Source of the DNA: Coemansia sp. RSA 922
Taxonomy: Eukaryota; Kickxellomycota; Kickxellomycetes; Kickxellales; Kickxellaceae
Reading direction: 5' to 3'
DNA: 64,000 nt
Assembly: GCA_027577415.1 (NCBI GenBank)
Contig: JANBQS010000001.1
Span: 1-64,000, forward strand
Shown here: positions 22,402 through 32,208 of the stretch, piece after piece
Layout: each line of letters starts with the position of its first letter
Position numbering within the stretch: position 1 is the stretch's first letter
Program-made: the position numbers and the translations under genes
The notes under the pieces: model-generated
What the model was told of the DNA's origin: nothing
Database searches by the model: none
What the model saw: only the letters and a program-made list of their open reading frames with translations

Positions 22402-22884
22402 TGAGAAATATAAACGCGGCATTCAGTTGGCCTCTTTATTTAGATATATTCAACTTCAACTCGCGTCATCATGCTCTGCCGCGCTCAGTTTGACCTGCAA
22501 TTTTTCGATGCTTTTTTTTTTAGTTCTCAAAGGCCTGGTTGTATTTGACATCTTTGGTTTGCACGCCAAAATCCACCTACACCCGTGTTGCTAGCCTCCG
22601 TATATAAATAGTTAAAATATTGAGAGCAGCTGACTTCTCGTATACAACACATTCCCAACTCCGAACCACCAGTATAATGGTCTATTTTTCTTACTGGAGG
22701 GAAGCCCTGCTTGAAATTCCCGTCTTTGACTGTGTCAGCCCCTTTGCCTGATGGCATTTACGCATTGTGATCCGTGATCCGTAAATTATCTTTGGGTTTC
22801 TTTGGCGCGAGTTGGGTTTGTAAAATGTGTATCCGCTCCTTGCTTTCTCACGTCTTGAACTTTTTGTATTATATTATATTTGAG
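22402..22884. other. Intergenic region upstream of the PCI gene
   Basis: No gene recognised apart from a possible unseen 5' exon of the PGAP2-like gene. A T-run lies at 22512-22522. Confidence 0.35.
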
Positions 22885-24117
22885 ATGAATGTCGATTACA
22901 ATGGCGTTGCCAGCGCATTCACAAATTCTGCGCAGGAGAGCTTCATGTTTAGCAATGGCGAGGCGCTAGCAAAGCTCTTTGTGTTCAGCGACCAGACCAT
23001 TGAAATCATTAGCAACAAGCTACAAGACGTGAGCGACTTTAGCCAATACACGATAATCATGAGCAATGCGACGTTTGAGCAGTTTACAGCGACCTACTTG
23101 CAGTACGCGCGCGATAGCCCAGCGATGGCCGACGACGAGCGACACAAACTGTTGTGTCGAGTTACAGAGCTGTATATAGCCGTACAAGCTGGATCGCATG
23201 GCGACTGGCTAGTACCAATGATGCGGTCAGTCGCTCTGGCACTGTGTCAGTCGGCGCAGAGGGCCTACATGGCAACGGGCGATGCGGGAGCGTACACCCA
23301 GGCGGCATCGCTGCTCTTGCGGCTACTAATAGACGTGCTCAGCGACAGTAGTCCCGTAGAGTCATCAAAGAAGCTGGGCTCCCTTTTTGTTGCAGCGCTG
23401 CTTCTACGCATTTCGCTGCGCACCAGTGCTGCACCCGGAGCGTATGCGAGCAAGGCCCTGGAAGTGAAGCGTATGTGGAATCTGCCGGTATTTTCACCGC
23501 GCGATCGGACCAGCTATAGCTACTGGCTGGGCCGATACTATCTTGTTTGCTATTATGTGGAGTCGGCGCGGAGTCAGTTGGAGTATGCGTTCAGCAGCTG
23601 TCCCGAGTGGCATTACCACAACAAGCGGGCTATTTTGCGACACTTGCTCGTTGCCAATATGATACGTGGACGGCTCCCCAGAGCGAAGCTTTTGGACAAG
23701 TACGAAATGGAGTCTGTTTACGCGCACTTGACTCATCATTTCCGCAAGGGAAACTTGGCTGGATTCCAGCGCGTCTTGGCGGACAACGTGGAGTTTTTCA
23801 GGTCTCAAGGCAACTATCTGATCTTGCTGGAGCGTACCGAGATCTTGATATACCGTAATGCCTTGCTTCGGCTCAGTCGGATACATGCAAACTCTGAAGG
23901 CGGCCACATTATTCCATACAGATATATACTGGTGGCATTTCGTCTGTCGTCGCAAAACCTCGACATGGACGTACTGGAGATGGAGAGCATCCTCTCGTCG
24001 TTGATTGCGCAAAAGTTTGTGCTTGGCTTCCTGTTCCACCACCAGCAATTAGTCAACTTGTCCAAGAAGCAGCCATTCCCTCCTATCATGGCCGCTGACT
24101 TGGCGACTCATGCATAG
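22885..24117 (+). CDS. PCI-domain protein, Thp1/PCID2 (Csn12-like) family
   Basis: 410 aa, one exon, starting at the ATG of MNVDYNGVASAF; the frame stays open upstream but only from a GTG. The N-terminal two thirds are helical repeats. The C-terminal PCI/winged-helix part includes NKRAILRHLLVANMIRGRLP, a hallmark region of PCID2/Thp1 proteins, followed by YRNALLRLSRIH. In yeast, Thp1 works with Sac3 in TREX-2, coupling transcription to mRNA export at nuclear pores. It could also be a Csn12-like paralog; the two are hard to part by eye. It converges on the CRAL-TRIO gene with 72 bp between stops. Confidence 0.85.
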   Translation: MNVDYNGVASAFTNSAQESFMFSNGEALAKLFVFSDQTIEIISNKLQDVSDFSQYTIIMSNATFEQFTATYLQYARDSPAMADDERHKLLCRVTELYIAVQAGSHGDWLVPMMRSVALALCQSAQRAYMATGDAGAYTQAASLLLRLLIDVLSDSSPVESSKKLGSLFVAALLLRISLRTSAAPGAYASKALEVKRMWNLPVFSPRDRTSYSYWLGRYYLVCYYVESARSQLEYAFSSCPEWHYHNKRAILRHLLVANMIRGRLPRAKLLDKYEMESVYAHLTHHFRKGNLAGFQRVLADNVEFFRSQGNYLILLERTEILIYRNALLRLSRIHANSEGGHIIPYRYILVAFRLSSQNLDMDVLEMESILSSLIAQKFVLGFLFHHQQLVNLSKKQPFPPIMAADLATHA

Positions 24118-24189
24118 AGCAAACTTGTTGATATTGGGAGTCATGCTTGCTAGAATTGTGGATATATAAAATGAATGACATTAAAAGTC

Positions 24190-25476
24190 CTACTTGGAAG
24201 AACGCTCGCTGACAAAGCGGGCGCGGATGTAGGGATCCAGCTTGAGTGCTGCGTCGCTGAAGCTAGCCGCCGCATCGAGCCGGGATTTGGCATTGTAGCT
24301 TTTGGCACCGCTCCCCGAAACCCATGCACTGGTTTCTTGCTCAAATGCAGCTACAGCCTCCTTCAGCGCATCTTCAGCCTGCTGGCGACCCTCGACGTCA
24401 AACATCTGCGCGTTATCCTCTTTGGTCGGGTAGCCAAACGAGTATTTGTACTTGAGCTCACCTCCCATGTCGACCATGATCTGACTACGGTCGACAAACG
24501 CCGATAGCTGTTCAATGTCCTTGGCAATAAACGTTCGCTTGGCAATCACTGGGTCTAACCACGATCTGACGAGTTTCCAAACACCCGTAAAGAGCCACGA
24601 ATTGACAAACATGACTGTCGCACTAAAGGTCTGCGGATAAGTCTCGTTAATCATGGTGACGAGAGTCTTGATAAAAGCCGTGTCAATGTTGTCCAGCTTG
24701 AATCCAGAAAAGTCGTATAGCAACATCGCGCGCTCGCCATGGTCGCGAGCAATAGTGGCAGCACGCTCCAACGCATAGGCAGCAAACCTTTCCACCGTGC
24801 CTTCGCCACGCTCGCGCGCCACATTGAGCCTCACACGAACAAGTATGATAGGGAAAGCGAGTCGGTCCTGACCGACTTTGATGGACAAACCCTCTTCCAT
24901 TAGCTTGTTGTTCTGGGCGAGTTCACCGTCCCACATGAGCTTGTCAATTGCCTGCGATGCGCGCCAGTTGACAGAGAGCACGATCTTGTCAAAGGCCGCG
25001 TTGACGTTCCAGCTGGTGGCTCGTAGGAACGACAGCAAGTACGAGTCAGGGTTGTTGTGTAGCGTGCACGCCTTCCAAAAGGTGTTGCCAAAGCGCCTAG
25101 AGCTTGGGTCGTCGCCAAACAGAGGCTTGAAGGAACCGGGGATAACTGGATGCTGCTTGCCGTCGAGATACAGCTTGTCTGCGACAGTCTGGTACTTGAT
25201 ATCATCGACCTTGGTCTTGTTGTCTGCGTACCATTTTGCCACTGCTTCGGGTTGGTCAGCAGCAATGCCTGCTGCGGTGAGGCTGTCAACATGGACTTGG
25301 TCGTTGGTAACCTTGATAGGCGCAGTGGCAGTAGACGTGATGTGCGACAGGGTCTTGATCCACAGCTCCTTCAGCGCCAGCTCTTGGTCAGCAGTCAGAT
25401 TTCCAATGGTCCCGACTACGATCCTAGTACAGTCCTTATAAGACTCTTGTGTGTCGGGGATGTTTGGCACTGTCAT
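24190..25476 (-). CDS. CRAL-TRIO (Sec14-like) lipid-transfer protein
   Basis: 428 aa, one exon, ATG at 25476-25474. The CRAL-TRIO-N helices (residues ~115-175; YLLSFLRATSWNVNAAFDKI) are followed by the lipid-binding CRAL-TRIO domain (residues ~190-340), with MLLYDFSGFKLDNID and INETYPQTFSATVMFVNSW, the central strands and gate region of Sec14 proteins. The N-terminal ~110 residues and the Ala/Glu-rich C-terminal ~90 residues are extra. Members move phosphatidylinositol and other lipids between membranes. The arrangement recalls Csr1/Sfh-type proteins; the exact ligand is unknown. Confidence 0.88.
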   Translation of the reverse strand: MTVPNIPDTQESYKDCTRIVVGTIGNLTADQELALKELWIKTLSHITSTATAPIKVTNDQVHVDSLTAAGIAADQPEAVAKWYADNKTKVDDIKYQTVADKLYLDGKQHPVIPGSFKPLFGDDPSSRRFGNTFWKACTLHNNPDSYLLSFLRATSWNVNAAFDKIVLSVNWRASQAIDKLMWDGELAQNNKLMEEGLSIKVGQDRLAFPIILVRVRLNVARERGEGTVERFAAYALERAATIARDHGERAMLLYDFSGFKLDNIDTAFIKTLVTMINETYPQTFSATVMFVNSWLFTGVWKLVRSWLDPVIAKRTFIAKDIEQLSAFVDRSQIMVDMGGELKYKYSFGYPTKEDNAQMFDVEGRQQAEDALKEAVAAFEQETSAWVSGSGAKSYNAKSRLDAAASFSDAALKLDPYIRARFVSERSSK

Positions 25477-25762
25477 TTTGCGACTACCTATTGTAAATAA
25501 GTGGAAAAATGTTTCTTTTTTGTTTTAAAGAGCAAGGGAGGTAAAGAGAAAGACGTGAGAGCCTTACAGCTTTACTTTTTTGACATGCCTAACTGTCTAG
25601 TGCGCCTCGTCTTGCGAGCTTTCGCCACTTTTCCTAATAAGACATGTTCCCCAGCCCTCATGGGAATGGCAGCGCCTCAAGGCCAATGCTTGAGAAGAGG
25701 GTGGCGTAGTGATGCGGATGTGACAATTGTGGCGTATTGAACCTTGCAGCATATCTTGAGGA

Positions 25763-25924
25763 GTGAGCAGACGCGAGATCTACACTATCTGTGTGGTAGT
25801 GCTAGCGCTTGTATATCCCAATTTTGGCTACGCCGCCCTAGCCAAAAACGAGCTCGAGAAGTTTATGGAGCTGCTGTCTTCGGCTATCGCCAATGACTAC
25901 AAGCAATGTTCGCCGCGCTTGTAG
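25763..25924 (+). pseudogene. Fragment of a small secreted-type protein
   Basis: A 53-codon open stretch has a hydrophobic core like a signal peptide (YTICVVVLALVYPNFGYA), a polar helix (LAKNELEKFMELLSSAIA) and a stop at 25922-25924. No ATG precedes it and a TGA lies just upstream, so the start is lost or on an unseen exon. Low-confidence relic. Confidence 0.3.
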
Positions 25925-26038
25925 AGCTTTCTGTTTAGTGGATGGAAAGAGCGTAGTCTCACTCTAGGTTTATCATTGTGCTTACTTGTCTACATCTGAA
26001 CTCTTCAAGTCAAACTAAAAAAGACTAGTCCTCTTTAA

Positions 26039-27793
26039 CTACCTAATGTTCCAGCTCATCTCAGGACCTGAATCCATTCCCGCATCCGATTCTTCCTCGT
26101 CAGCAATGCCCACGCCAAGTACGATGTTGCGCAAACGAGCAGCATGCTTTGCAAATGGTGCCGTACACATTGCCCATGCAACTTCTCTATTAAACGCCGC
26201 TCGTATGTCCCGGTCCACGCTCAAAAAGTAAAACTTAGGACATAGTACTGTAATCAGCATCACGCTGCGCGCAAAGTGTCTGACTGTCATTCCCGAGCCA
26301 GGCTGCGTCGTCCAGCTTTTGAACTGCTGGCTCAGAGGATACATCCTGGAGTAAAGTCGATCCAGCCACTTGTCTATGTTGACGCTGTCAATGCTAGAAA
26401 GGGCCTTGCCTAGACGGCAGCTTAAGCTTGACAGGCCAGGTACACAGCTCACTAAATCAACCACGTCGCGCAAAGTCAGCGACCTGTTGCTAAGCTCCAG
26501 GTGTTCGAGACTACGAAGGCCATGTTGGATTTTAAACGTGAGGATCACATCTTTTCTCGTGGTATATCCTGGCCTGTACACCAGGCGAGAGGTCGACGCT
26601 GCTATCTGAGCTATTTGCTGGTTGATGTGGCTAGTCCCGCAAGCCCCCACATCGACCATGTCCTTATGTGTAAGCGCGCCAATTGTAATGCTGCGAAGGC
26701 GATTCGGATGGCCCGAACTGAATATGTCGTTGGCGCCGATAATTCCCCGCACCAATATGTTGAATGGAATGGAGACACGACTTAGGCTAGATTTGTTGCC
26801 CCTAAAGATGGCGTCGTCTTTAAATGGGTAGTAGCCGTACATATGAAGAGTTTCTAGATTTGGAAAGGGCACCACGTCAGAGATATCTGGCCAGGTGTAG
26901 CGATCCACGCTTGCCGGAAACGATACGCGCAGATACTCTAGGACGGGATACACAGCAAGGGATCTCGCACTGCTATCAAATATCCAGCAATCGATGTCAA
27001 CAGATGCCATCGTGACCACTAGCGATTTGAGACTGGGTGCATTCTCACGAATTAACGCCTCTTGCAACAATGACAAGGCCGTACGGCGAAATGAAAGGCG
27101 TACCAGGTTTGTAAGCGGAAGAGGTAGAACGCTCGGATAGGCCAGGTAGTATGTATCGGAGAGCGCGTACTTGTCGGTACCAAGGAGCAACTCGGTCAAG
27201 AGAGTTCGGTAAAGCAGAGTCAAGTGAGTATTGGGCTTGTTTCCGCCAAAGTCCAGTGACAATGCTGAAAACGCGGGAGCCAGTCGTTTGACAATTCTGG
27301 AAAATGCCAAGTCGTTTCCCGTAGTATTGTCGATGTGAAGAGGTTTTCTTGAGAAAGGCGGTTGGTGCAGCTTAACACAAACGCGACGAGCAGACAGGAA
27401 CGACAGACCAGCATCAATAAGGGCGGATAGCACATGGTGAGTCGTTACCTTGAAAATACTGGGCCAACTGACAACGCTCAGGGTTACCGTCTGTACCGAC
27501 GAGCAAACAAGTCTAGCGGGTAGATGAGATCTGGTGGGTAGAGCTGCAAACCCGGTCAATGTAACTGAGCGAGCGTTGCCAATAAACAGTACGACATTGC
27601 GATAGAGTAGCCTCAGTGCAACATTGTGCCACATTTCGCTGACGTAGAGAAATGTAACCAGGCTTTTGTTTGAAGAGCAAGGTGGAGTCTGGTAGCGAAA
27701 AGCAAGAACTGAGTGGGTATTACCAACTGTAAGTCTGAGAATCCTGCTAACAATGTGAGCTGGTAAGCGGTGAAATGACGGTAGAGTACTCAT
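26039..27793 (-). CDS. F-box/leucine-rich-type protein
   Basis: 584 aa, one exon, ATG at 27793-27791. A TATA-like TATAAATA lies 110 bp upstream (27910-27903). The N-terminus (FHRLPAHIVSRILRL, then VSEMWHNVALRLLYRNVVLF) has the layout of an F-box: Leu-Pro, Ile-Leu and a Trp about 40 residues on. Irregular leucine-rich segments follow (LTNLVRLSFRRTALSLLQEA; NLETLHMYGYYPF; LRSLEHLELSNRSLTL). The last ~30 residues are acidic. Such proteins would recruit targets to an SCF ubiquitin ligase; target unknown. It looks related in style to the decayed gene at 430-2065. Confidence 0.65.
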   Translation of the reverse strand: MSTLPSFHRLPAHIVSRILRLTVGNTHSVLAFRYQTPPCSSNKSLVTFLYVSEMWHNVALRLLYRNVVLFIGNARSVTLTGFAALPTRSHLPARLVCSSVQTVTLSVVSWPSIFKVTTHHVLSALIDAGLSFLSARRVCVKLHQPPFSRKPLHIDNTTGNDLAFSRIVKRLAPAFSALSLDFGGNKPNTHLTLLYRTLLTELLLGTDKYALSDTYYLAYPSVLPLPLTNLVRLSFRRTALSLLQEALIRENAPSLKSLVVTMASVDIDCWIFDSSARSLAVYPVLEYLRVSFPASVDRYTWPDISDVVPFPNLETLHMYGYYPFKDDAIFRGNKSSLSRVSIPFNILVRGIIGANDIFSSGHPNRLRSITIGALTHKDMVDVGACGTSHINQQIAQIAASTSRLVYRPGYTTRKDVILTFKIQHGLRSLEHLELSNRSLTLRDVVDLVSCVPGLSSLSCRLGKALSSIDSVNIDKWLDRLYSRMYPLSQQFKSWTTQPGSGMTVRHFARSVMLITVLCPKFYFLSVDRDIRAAFNREVAWAMCTAPFAKHAARLRNIVLGVGIADEEESDAGMDSGPEMSWNIR

Positions 27794-27902
27794 ATTCGAC
27801 AAGTGTCTCGATTGAAGATGAATAATATGAAGTAACTACAAGTACAAAAAAGAGCAAGTGAAGAGAGAAACAAATAAAGCTTTGTGTGCTGCGGAGCCAG
27901 GA

Positions 27903-27910
27903 TATTTATA
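27903..27910 (-). promoter_or_regulatory. TATA-like element, F-box-type gene
   Basis: TATAAATA on the minus strand, 110 bp upstream of the ATG at 27793. Position fits a core promoter. Confidence 0.4.
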
Positions 27911-28203
27911 CTAGCACATAGCATTTAGAGCAATTGAGCCGGCTCTAACTGAACAGGCTCGATGGCCACGTACGCAATTCACCACACACGTTGGCTTGCG
28001 CTTCAGGCAAGAGTTGGTGATTTGATCACCACGCAATAGGCGTAAATGCGAGCAGCGGCAGAAAAAAGTAGGCAGATCCAAGCTAACAATATTAACACTA
28101 TGTATTGTCGTTAATAATGACGATAAAAGCTACCAAATGATTATACAAAGGCTAAGGCAATGGAACAACTAGCTGTTTAAAGCGTACCCATGCCGTGTCA
28201 TGC

Positions 28204-28506
28204 TTATGGACATGTCTCTTTAAAAACTATGCAGTGCCATCCCTCAGCAATGCACTCTGGCTGCTCTAGATACACCAATACAAACATATAGTTAAATCCC
28301 TCGTGCTCGACAGGGATATTACCGTCAATAAATGTAGCATCTGTGAATTTCTCTTCAATACCTTTATACAGATCAGCTAGTTCGGCCTTCAATTTGCTAA
28401 CAAATTCATCCCTTCTATCCTTTCCAAAAGAGCTGTAGATGAGGCGCATCCAATTTCTATTGTCACACTCCTGCTCAGGTGCTACTTGTAGTTGTTCTGT
28501 CATCAT
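28204..28506 (-). CDS. Small orphan protein (100 aa)
   Basis: Starts at the double ATG (28506-28501); the frame is open further up but only from a TTG. A TATAAAAG lies ~92-99 bp upstream. No family recognised. The protein has a helix of mixed charge (DRRDEFVSKLKAELADLYKG) and a Phe/Tyr/Val-rich strand pair (FNYMFVLVYLEQPE; GWHCIVFKE). If translation began upstream, a short hydrophobic leader would be added, so secretion is possible but not supported. Confidence 0.5.
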   Translation of the reverse strand: MMTEQLQVAPEQECDNRNWMRLIYSSFGKDRRDEFVSKLKAELADLYKGIEEKFTDATFIDGNIPVEHEGFNYMFVLVYLEQPECIAEGWHCIVFKETCP

Positions 28507-28597
28507 GTGCAAGCAAGCAACAAGGCTGAATAAATAGATGGACAATAATGACAAAATGAGACGATGTTGTGCTGTTCAATCATGGGTGCCCCTTTTT

Positions 28598-28605
28598 CTT
28601 TTATA
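28598..28605 (-). promoter_or_regulatory. TATA box of the 100-aa orphan
   Basis: TATAAAAG on the minus strand, ~92-99 bp before the ATG at 28506. Confidence 0.45.
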
Positions 28606-28606
28606 C

Positions 28607-29605
28607 GCCAAGGCTCAGGCAACCGAGCAGACACGCACCTGGATACAAGTCTCAACAGCAGCCAAAGAGCGCCTTTCGGAAGCCCTCTCATGTGTTTCTT
28701 TTTCGCGATTGCGATGATTGGGAGCACCTTTGCTTCCTCGGTGCAATCAATGCTAGCGAATTCTCTGTCCTTAGTAAAAAGAGAAGGCGTGTCAAGTAGA
28801 AATACAGTGAAAGTCTTTTGTCAAAGAAAAGCCGGATGAGGAAATGGAAACGCTATATCTGCTATATCTGCTATTTCGAATCTTTGGCAGCTTTTTTCCT
28901 AATGCCTGCTTGGAAATGTGCTAAAAACATTGGCTCGCGAGTGCCTTGGCATGCACTGACGGTTCACTTGGCACATACAAACAAGGTTGAATATGACAAC
29001 ATATTCTTGGCTACCCCGTGCATAAGTATGTTATGTGTAGTAGTAGAGACTCCTGTCGACTAGTTCCGTGGCCAAATGAATGGCTGAGCGTATAATGTGT
29101 ATATCAAATAAGGAGATATAGTTTAGGTTTTCGGTATATTAAGGCTTTAGTATCACAAGTTTCATATCCAGTGTAGCTGCTACTGAAAAGAATGGGTAGA
29201 GAGCATGTTGAGAGAACGGTGTCGGAGTACCAAACATATAAAAGCGAAGATGTTTAAACCATTGTACAACTGCGGTTTATAAATAAATTCTCCGAGACAC
29301 AGATTTACCTTGCCTGACAGGTACAGTGTTGTTGTCTAGCGCGGGTCAGTCAGTGGCTTTTGTTTAGCTGATTTGGCATCCGGATTTGGTTGTGCCGTAT
29401 GCCAGTTGCTTGGGGATGTTAGCCGACATCACCATGTGTGGAATACTGGGCGGGCAAAAATCAAAATAATTTGTTCTTTCCCACAAGAGTTGCTTGATAT
29501 GTATGCAGCTACATATCTCCCACTTTTGTTGACGAGTTGGACAAAACCAGTGCATTCTCACAAACTCTTTTCTATACCTTATATTGCATTTGGATTTCCT
29601 ACACT
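28607..29605. other. Intergenic region before the paralog cluster
   Basis: No supported gene in about 1 kb. A TATAAAAG on the plus strand at 29237-29244 lies 362 bp before the first paralog's ATG and might belong to it. Short open frames at 28564-29063 look random. Confidence 0.35.
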
Positions 29606-30832
29606 ATGATTTACGAAACAGCCGATCACACCAAGAGCAGTAGCGACGTTGAGATGGGCGAAACTCAAGAGCCACTTTTAAAAACCCGCCTTGACGAGAT
29701 TGGGCGAGACGTCAGAGCCCACACGTCGACGTGGGTTGATCTTCGCCAGCAGTACCCACCTGGAGGGTCGTGTTTTGAGCCGTTTAACTTTTTAGCCATT
29801 AGTTGGTCTTCGATATCTAACGAAGACGTGAGGGGACTAGGCAATGACATTGACGCCGATGAAGCGTACAGCCAGGCAGCGGCCATGGCGGCATATGGCG
29901 TTGAAATCCTTAGCAGGGCGCTCAATGGGCCCACGGTTGATAGGGAGTTGACAAAGCTGGCAAACAATCTGTTTGCCACGCTATGCGCGACGCTAATGGA
30001 CACAAGAGACTGGCACAGAGATTCAGTCACCAAGGCTGTGGCAGAAAAGGTTGAGGCTTTCAGTAATATACTCAATAGGCTGAATAGCACACCGCAGACC
30101 GAGGATGCGTCTAGCCGCATGGAGGGTATCGAACGAGGCGGTCAGCTGATTGATTCACATGAGGTACCACGCCCTGTCAAGCTCGAGCTAGAAAACAGCC
30201 CGACGATTTTTGAGAATGAGCAGCGCGTTAGCGGGTCTACTACACGCGATCAGCAGTGTTCGTATAGCCGAGGTCGCTCGAGTTCGCCTGATTCTCAACT
30301 ACTACTGTGTGACCACATTACGGCTGGGAGCAATCTGCCTGGATTGTCAGAAATAGAATGGCCCGGTTGCAGTGAACTACCCACCCAATCATCTGCGAGA
30401 CCAGACCACCCACCAACGGGCAGCAGTGCAAGAAGAGTAAGCGCAGACAGAGCCGATACGGGCTCGGTGGTCAACTCTCCAATGACAGTCGTTTATCGAG
30501 AAAATGGTGAGAAGACGGGGGTGAAGATAAATAGACGGCTCATTATCCGAACTGAACTTTTGAAGCACGGTCTGTCAGAGTCGGCGATTGATGAATACAT
30601 CAACCAAGTTGACGGAGAGTATAGGAAATACTATGACAAAATGTGGAACCGTTGGGTCGAGTGGTGCGATAGGCGAGGGGTGGATCCCACTAGAAAGTCG
30701 GTAGAAAATTTGTCAGAAAGGCTTTCGCAGTTTGATAAAGCCAAGCTTGCGACTAGCAAGTTAGAACCTGCTGTATACTCGGTATGGCGGGCAATTGAAG
30801 GAGACATACAGTCGAGGGAAGCTGGCCATTAG
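29606..30832 (+). CDS. Gag-like/tyrosine-recombinase-derived protein, copy 1
   Basis: 408 aa. Start chosen at MIYE, matching copy 2. Residues ~20-165 are a helical domain (RLDEIGRDVRAHTSTWVDLR; PPGGSCFEPFNF; YSQAAAMAAYGVEIL) whose layout recalls Gag-like regions of DIRS-type elements. A central Ser/Arg-rich linker (SYSRGRSSSPDS) follows. The C-terminal ~110 residues (NRRLIIRTELLKHGLSESAI; YYDKMWNRWVEWCDRRGVDP) look like the SAM-like core-binding domain of tyrosine recombinases. The catalytic domain (R..HxxR..Y) and reverse transcriptase are absent, and the ORF ends in the last core-binding helix. All three copies are intact. A transposon origin is inference; function unknown. Confidence 0.6.
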   Translation: MIYETADHTKSSSDVEMGETQEPLLKTRLDEIGRDVRAHTSTWVDLRQQYPPGGSCFEPFNFLAISWSSISNEDVRGLGNDIDADEAYSQAAAMAAYGVEILSRALNGPTVDRELTKLANNLFATLCATLMDTRDWHRDSVTKAVAEKVEAFSNILNRLNSTPQTEDASSRMEGIERGGQLIDSHEVPRPVKLELENSPTIFENEQRVSGSTTRDQQCSYSRGRSSSPDSQLLLCDHITAGSNLPGLSEIEWPGCSELPTQSSARPDHPPTGSSARRVSADRADTGSVVNSPMTVVYRENGEKTGVKINRRLIIRTELLKHGLSESAIDEYINQVDGEYRKYYDKMWNRWVEWCDRRGVDPTRKSVENLSERLSQFDKAKLATSKLEPAVYSVWRAIEGDIQSREAGH

Positions 30833-32208
30833 TATCGCGCAACCGCAAATAGGGATTACTATGACCTGTTGTCCAAGTGTTAACGTAGTTTTTTTAGCAT
30901 CCGCATATTGTTTCAAGACATTAGTAGCTATTATATTATCCTGATCAACTGAGTTACTGCTAAGGCCTATATTGAAATGATACATGTTGTCATACACATT
31001 GAGACCTCCTCCCTCTCTTTTCCTTTTTTAAAATTTAGCCACGTTTCGTATGCGCTGCCTTCCATTAAAATCCTCAACAAATTTAGATATTGCTCGCAGA
31101 TACTATCTTAAATCTACAAATTTGACAATATCATTGAACTAAACAGCATATTGCTAGAAAAGTGGGCTGAACACGATTGAATGCGCAGTAGCTAAAATAG
31201 TTAGATATTTTAACCTACTCTGCCTTTCTGTTTTGTCAGGGTCTCCTATTTACTGATGGAGGAGACTGACCGGGTCTTCATTGTAACGTCATCATATCTA
31301 CAGTCGGTTGGAATCAATGTTATCTGTCTTCTATCCAAACACATGTTTTCGTGGCAAACTTCATCACTACACATATGTCACAATTTGCACGCTACATCAT
31401 TGCCAACTGGGTGACCACCACCCCACATCCGACCCTGGATATATACTACACCAAGCATTCTTCTACCGTGCCTTTCTGGCCATTTACTCACAATATGCAA
31501 AAAGCTAAGGAGATTCAATAGAAAAAAGACGTGCAGAATAAATCTGGGGTTGAAGTAGGGGGTGTCAGTCACCTTCTCGATGAGGACAAAACAAGCAAAC
31601 TGAGATATAAGCATCATAATAAAGTGAATAGTAGGTACGAGAGCTTCAATAGTGGGCAAACAATTCTCGTTCCAATCAAGAGTGGATAGGAGCACCTTTA
31701 ACGGAAAATATGGTCAGTCCCTGCCATGGACAAAGTGTTAGGTCCTTAAAAAAAAGAGTAGTAGCTGAATAAATATAACAAAGGGCGAGCAATGTTGAAA
31801 AGTAGTGATGTTATCAGCCTTCTTCCTTTGTTTACGGGACAATATCAGGCGAATTAGGTGACCCTGTTTAGGAGAAGATATAGATAATATACCATTTAGA
31901 AGTGCGCACAAGATGTCGAGTTCTTTTGGTAGCTTAACTCCGGTTTTATCCTTTGATTGTGTTGTCAACACATACAATATAACTATCTATAAGTTGAGTG
32001 GGGGGGTGAAGAGTAAGAAATAAAGATGGCGGGGGTGTGGTTAATTGAATTATATTTATCACAGAAATTTATGTAAATGCAGTAATTGCCAATCCCTCCA
32101 AATAAAATAAACAAAATAAGAATGATGGCTACTGATGTATTAAAATAACGTACGTATACTAAAATACTACGTTAAGAGTTGGGTAACAAGCTCAGTGGCT
32201 GCGCGATA
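30833..32208. other. Region between paralog copies 1 and 2
   Basis: Both ends hold the shared 3' flanks of the convergent copies (30833-~30935 and ~32088-32208). Between them, 31495-31695 on the minus strand encodes a membrane-like stretch (see separate entry). Otherwise AT-rich with no gene recognised. Confidence 0.4.
31495..31977 (-). pseudogene. Possible fragment of a membrane-transporter gene
   Basis: On the minus strand an open stretch runs from an acceptor-like TTAAAG near 31696 to a donor-like GTGAGT near 31495. It encodes two hydrophobic segments (LVPTIHFIMMLISQFACFVL; ILHVFFLLNLLSFLHI) separated by a short loop, reminiscent of the N-terminal membrane domain of ABCC transporters. A further frame at 31977-31738 has a hydrophobic end (SPFVIFIQLLLFF). 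No start, no ATP-binding cassette, and stops between pieces. I take it as a fragment; the ABCC link is weak. Confidence 0.25.
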
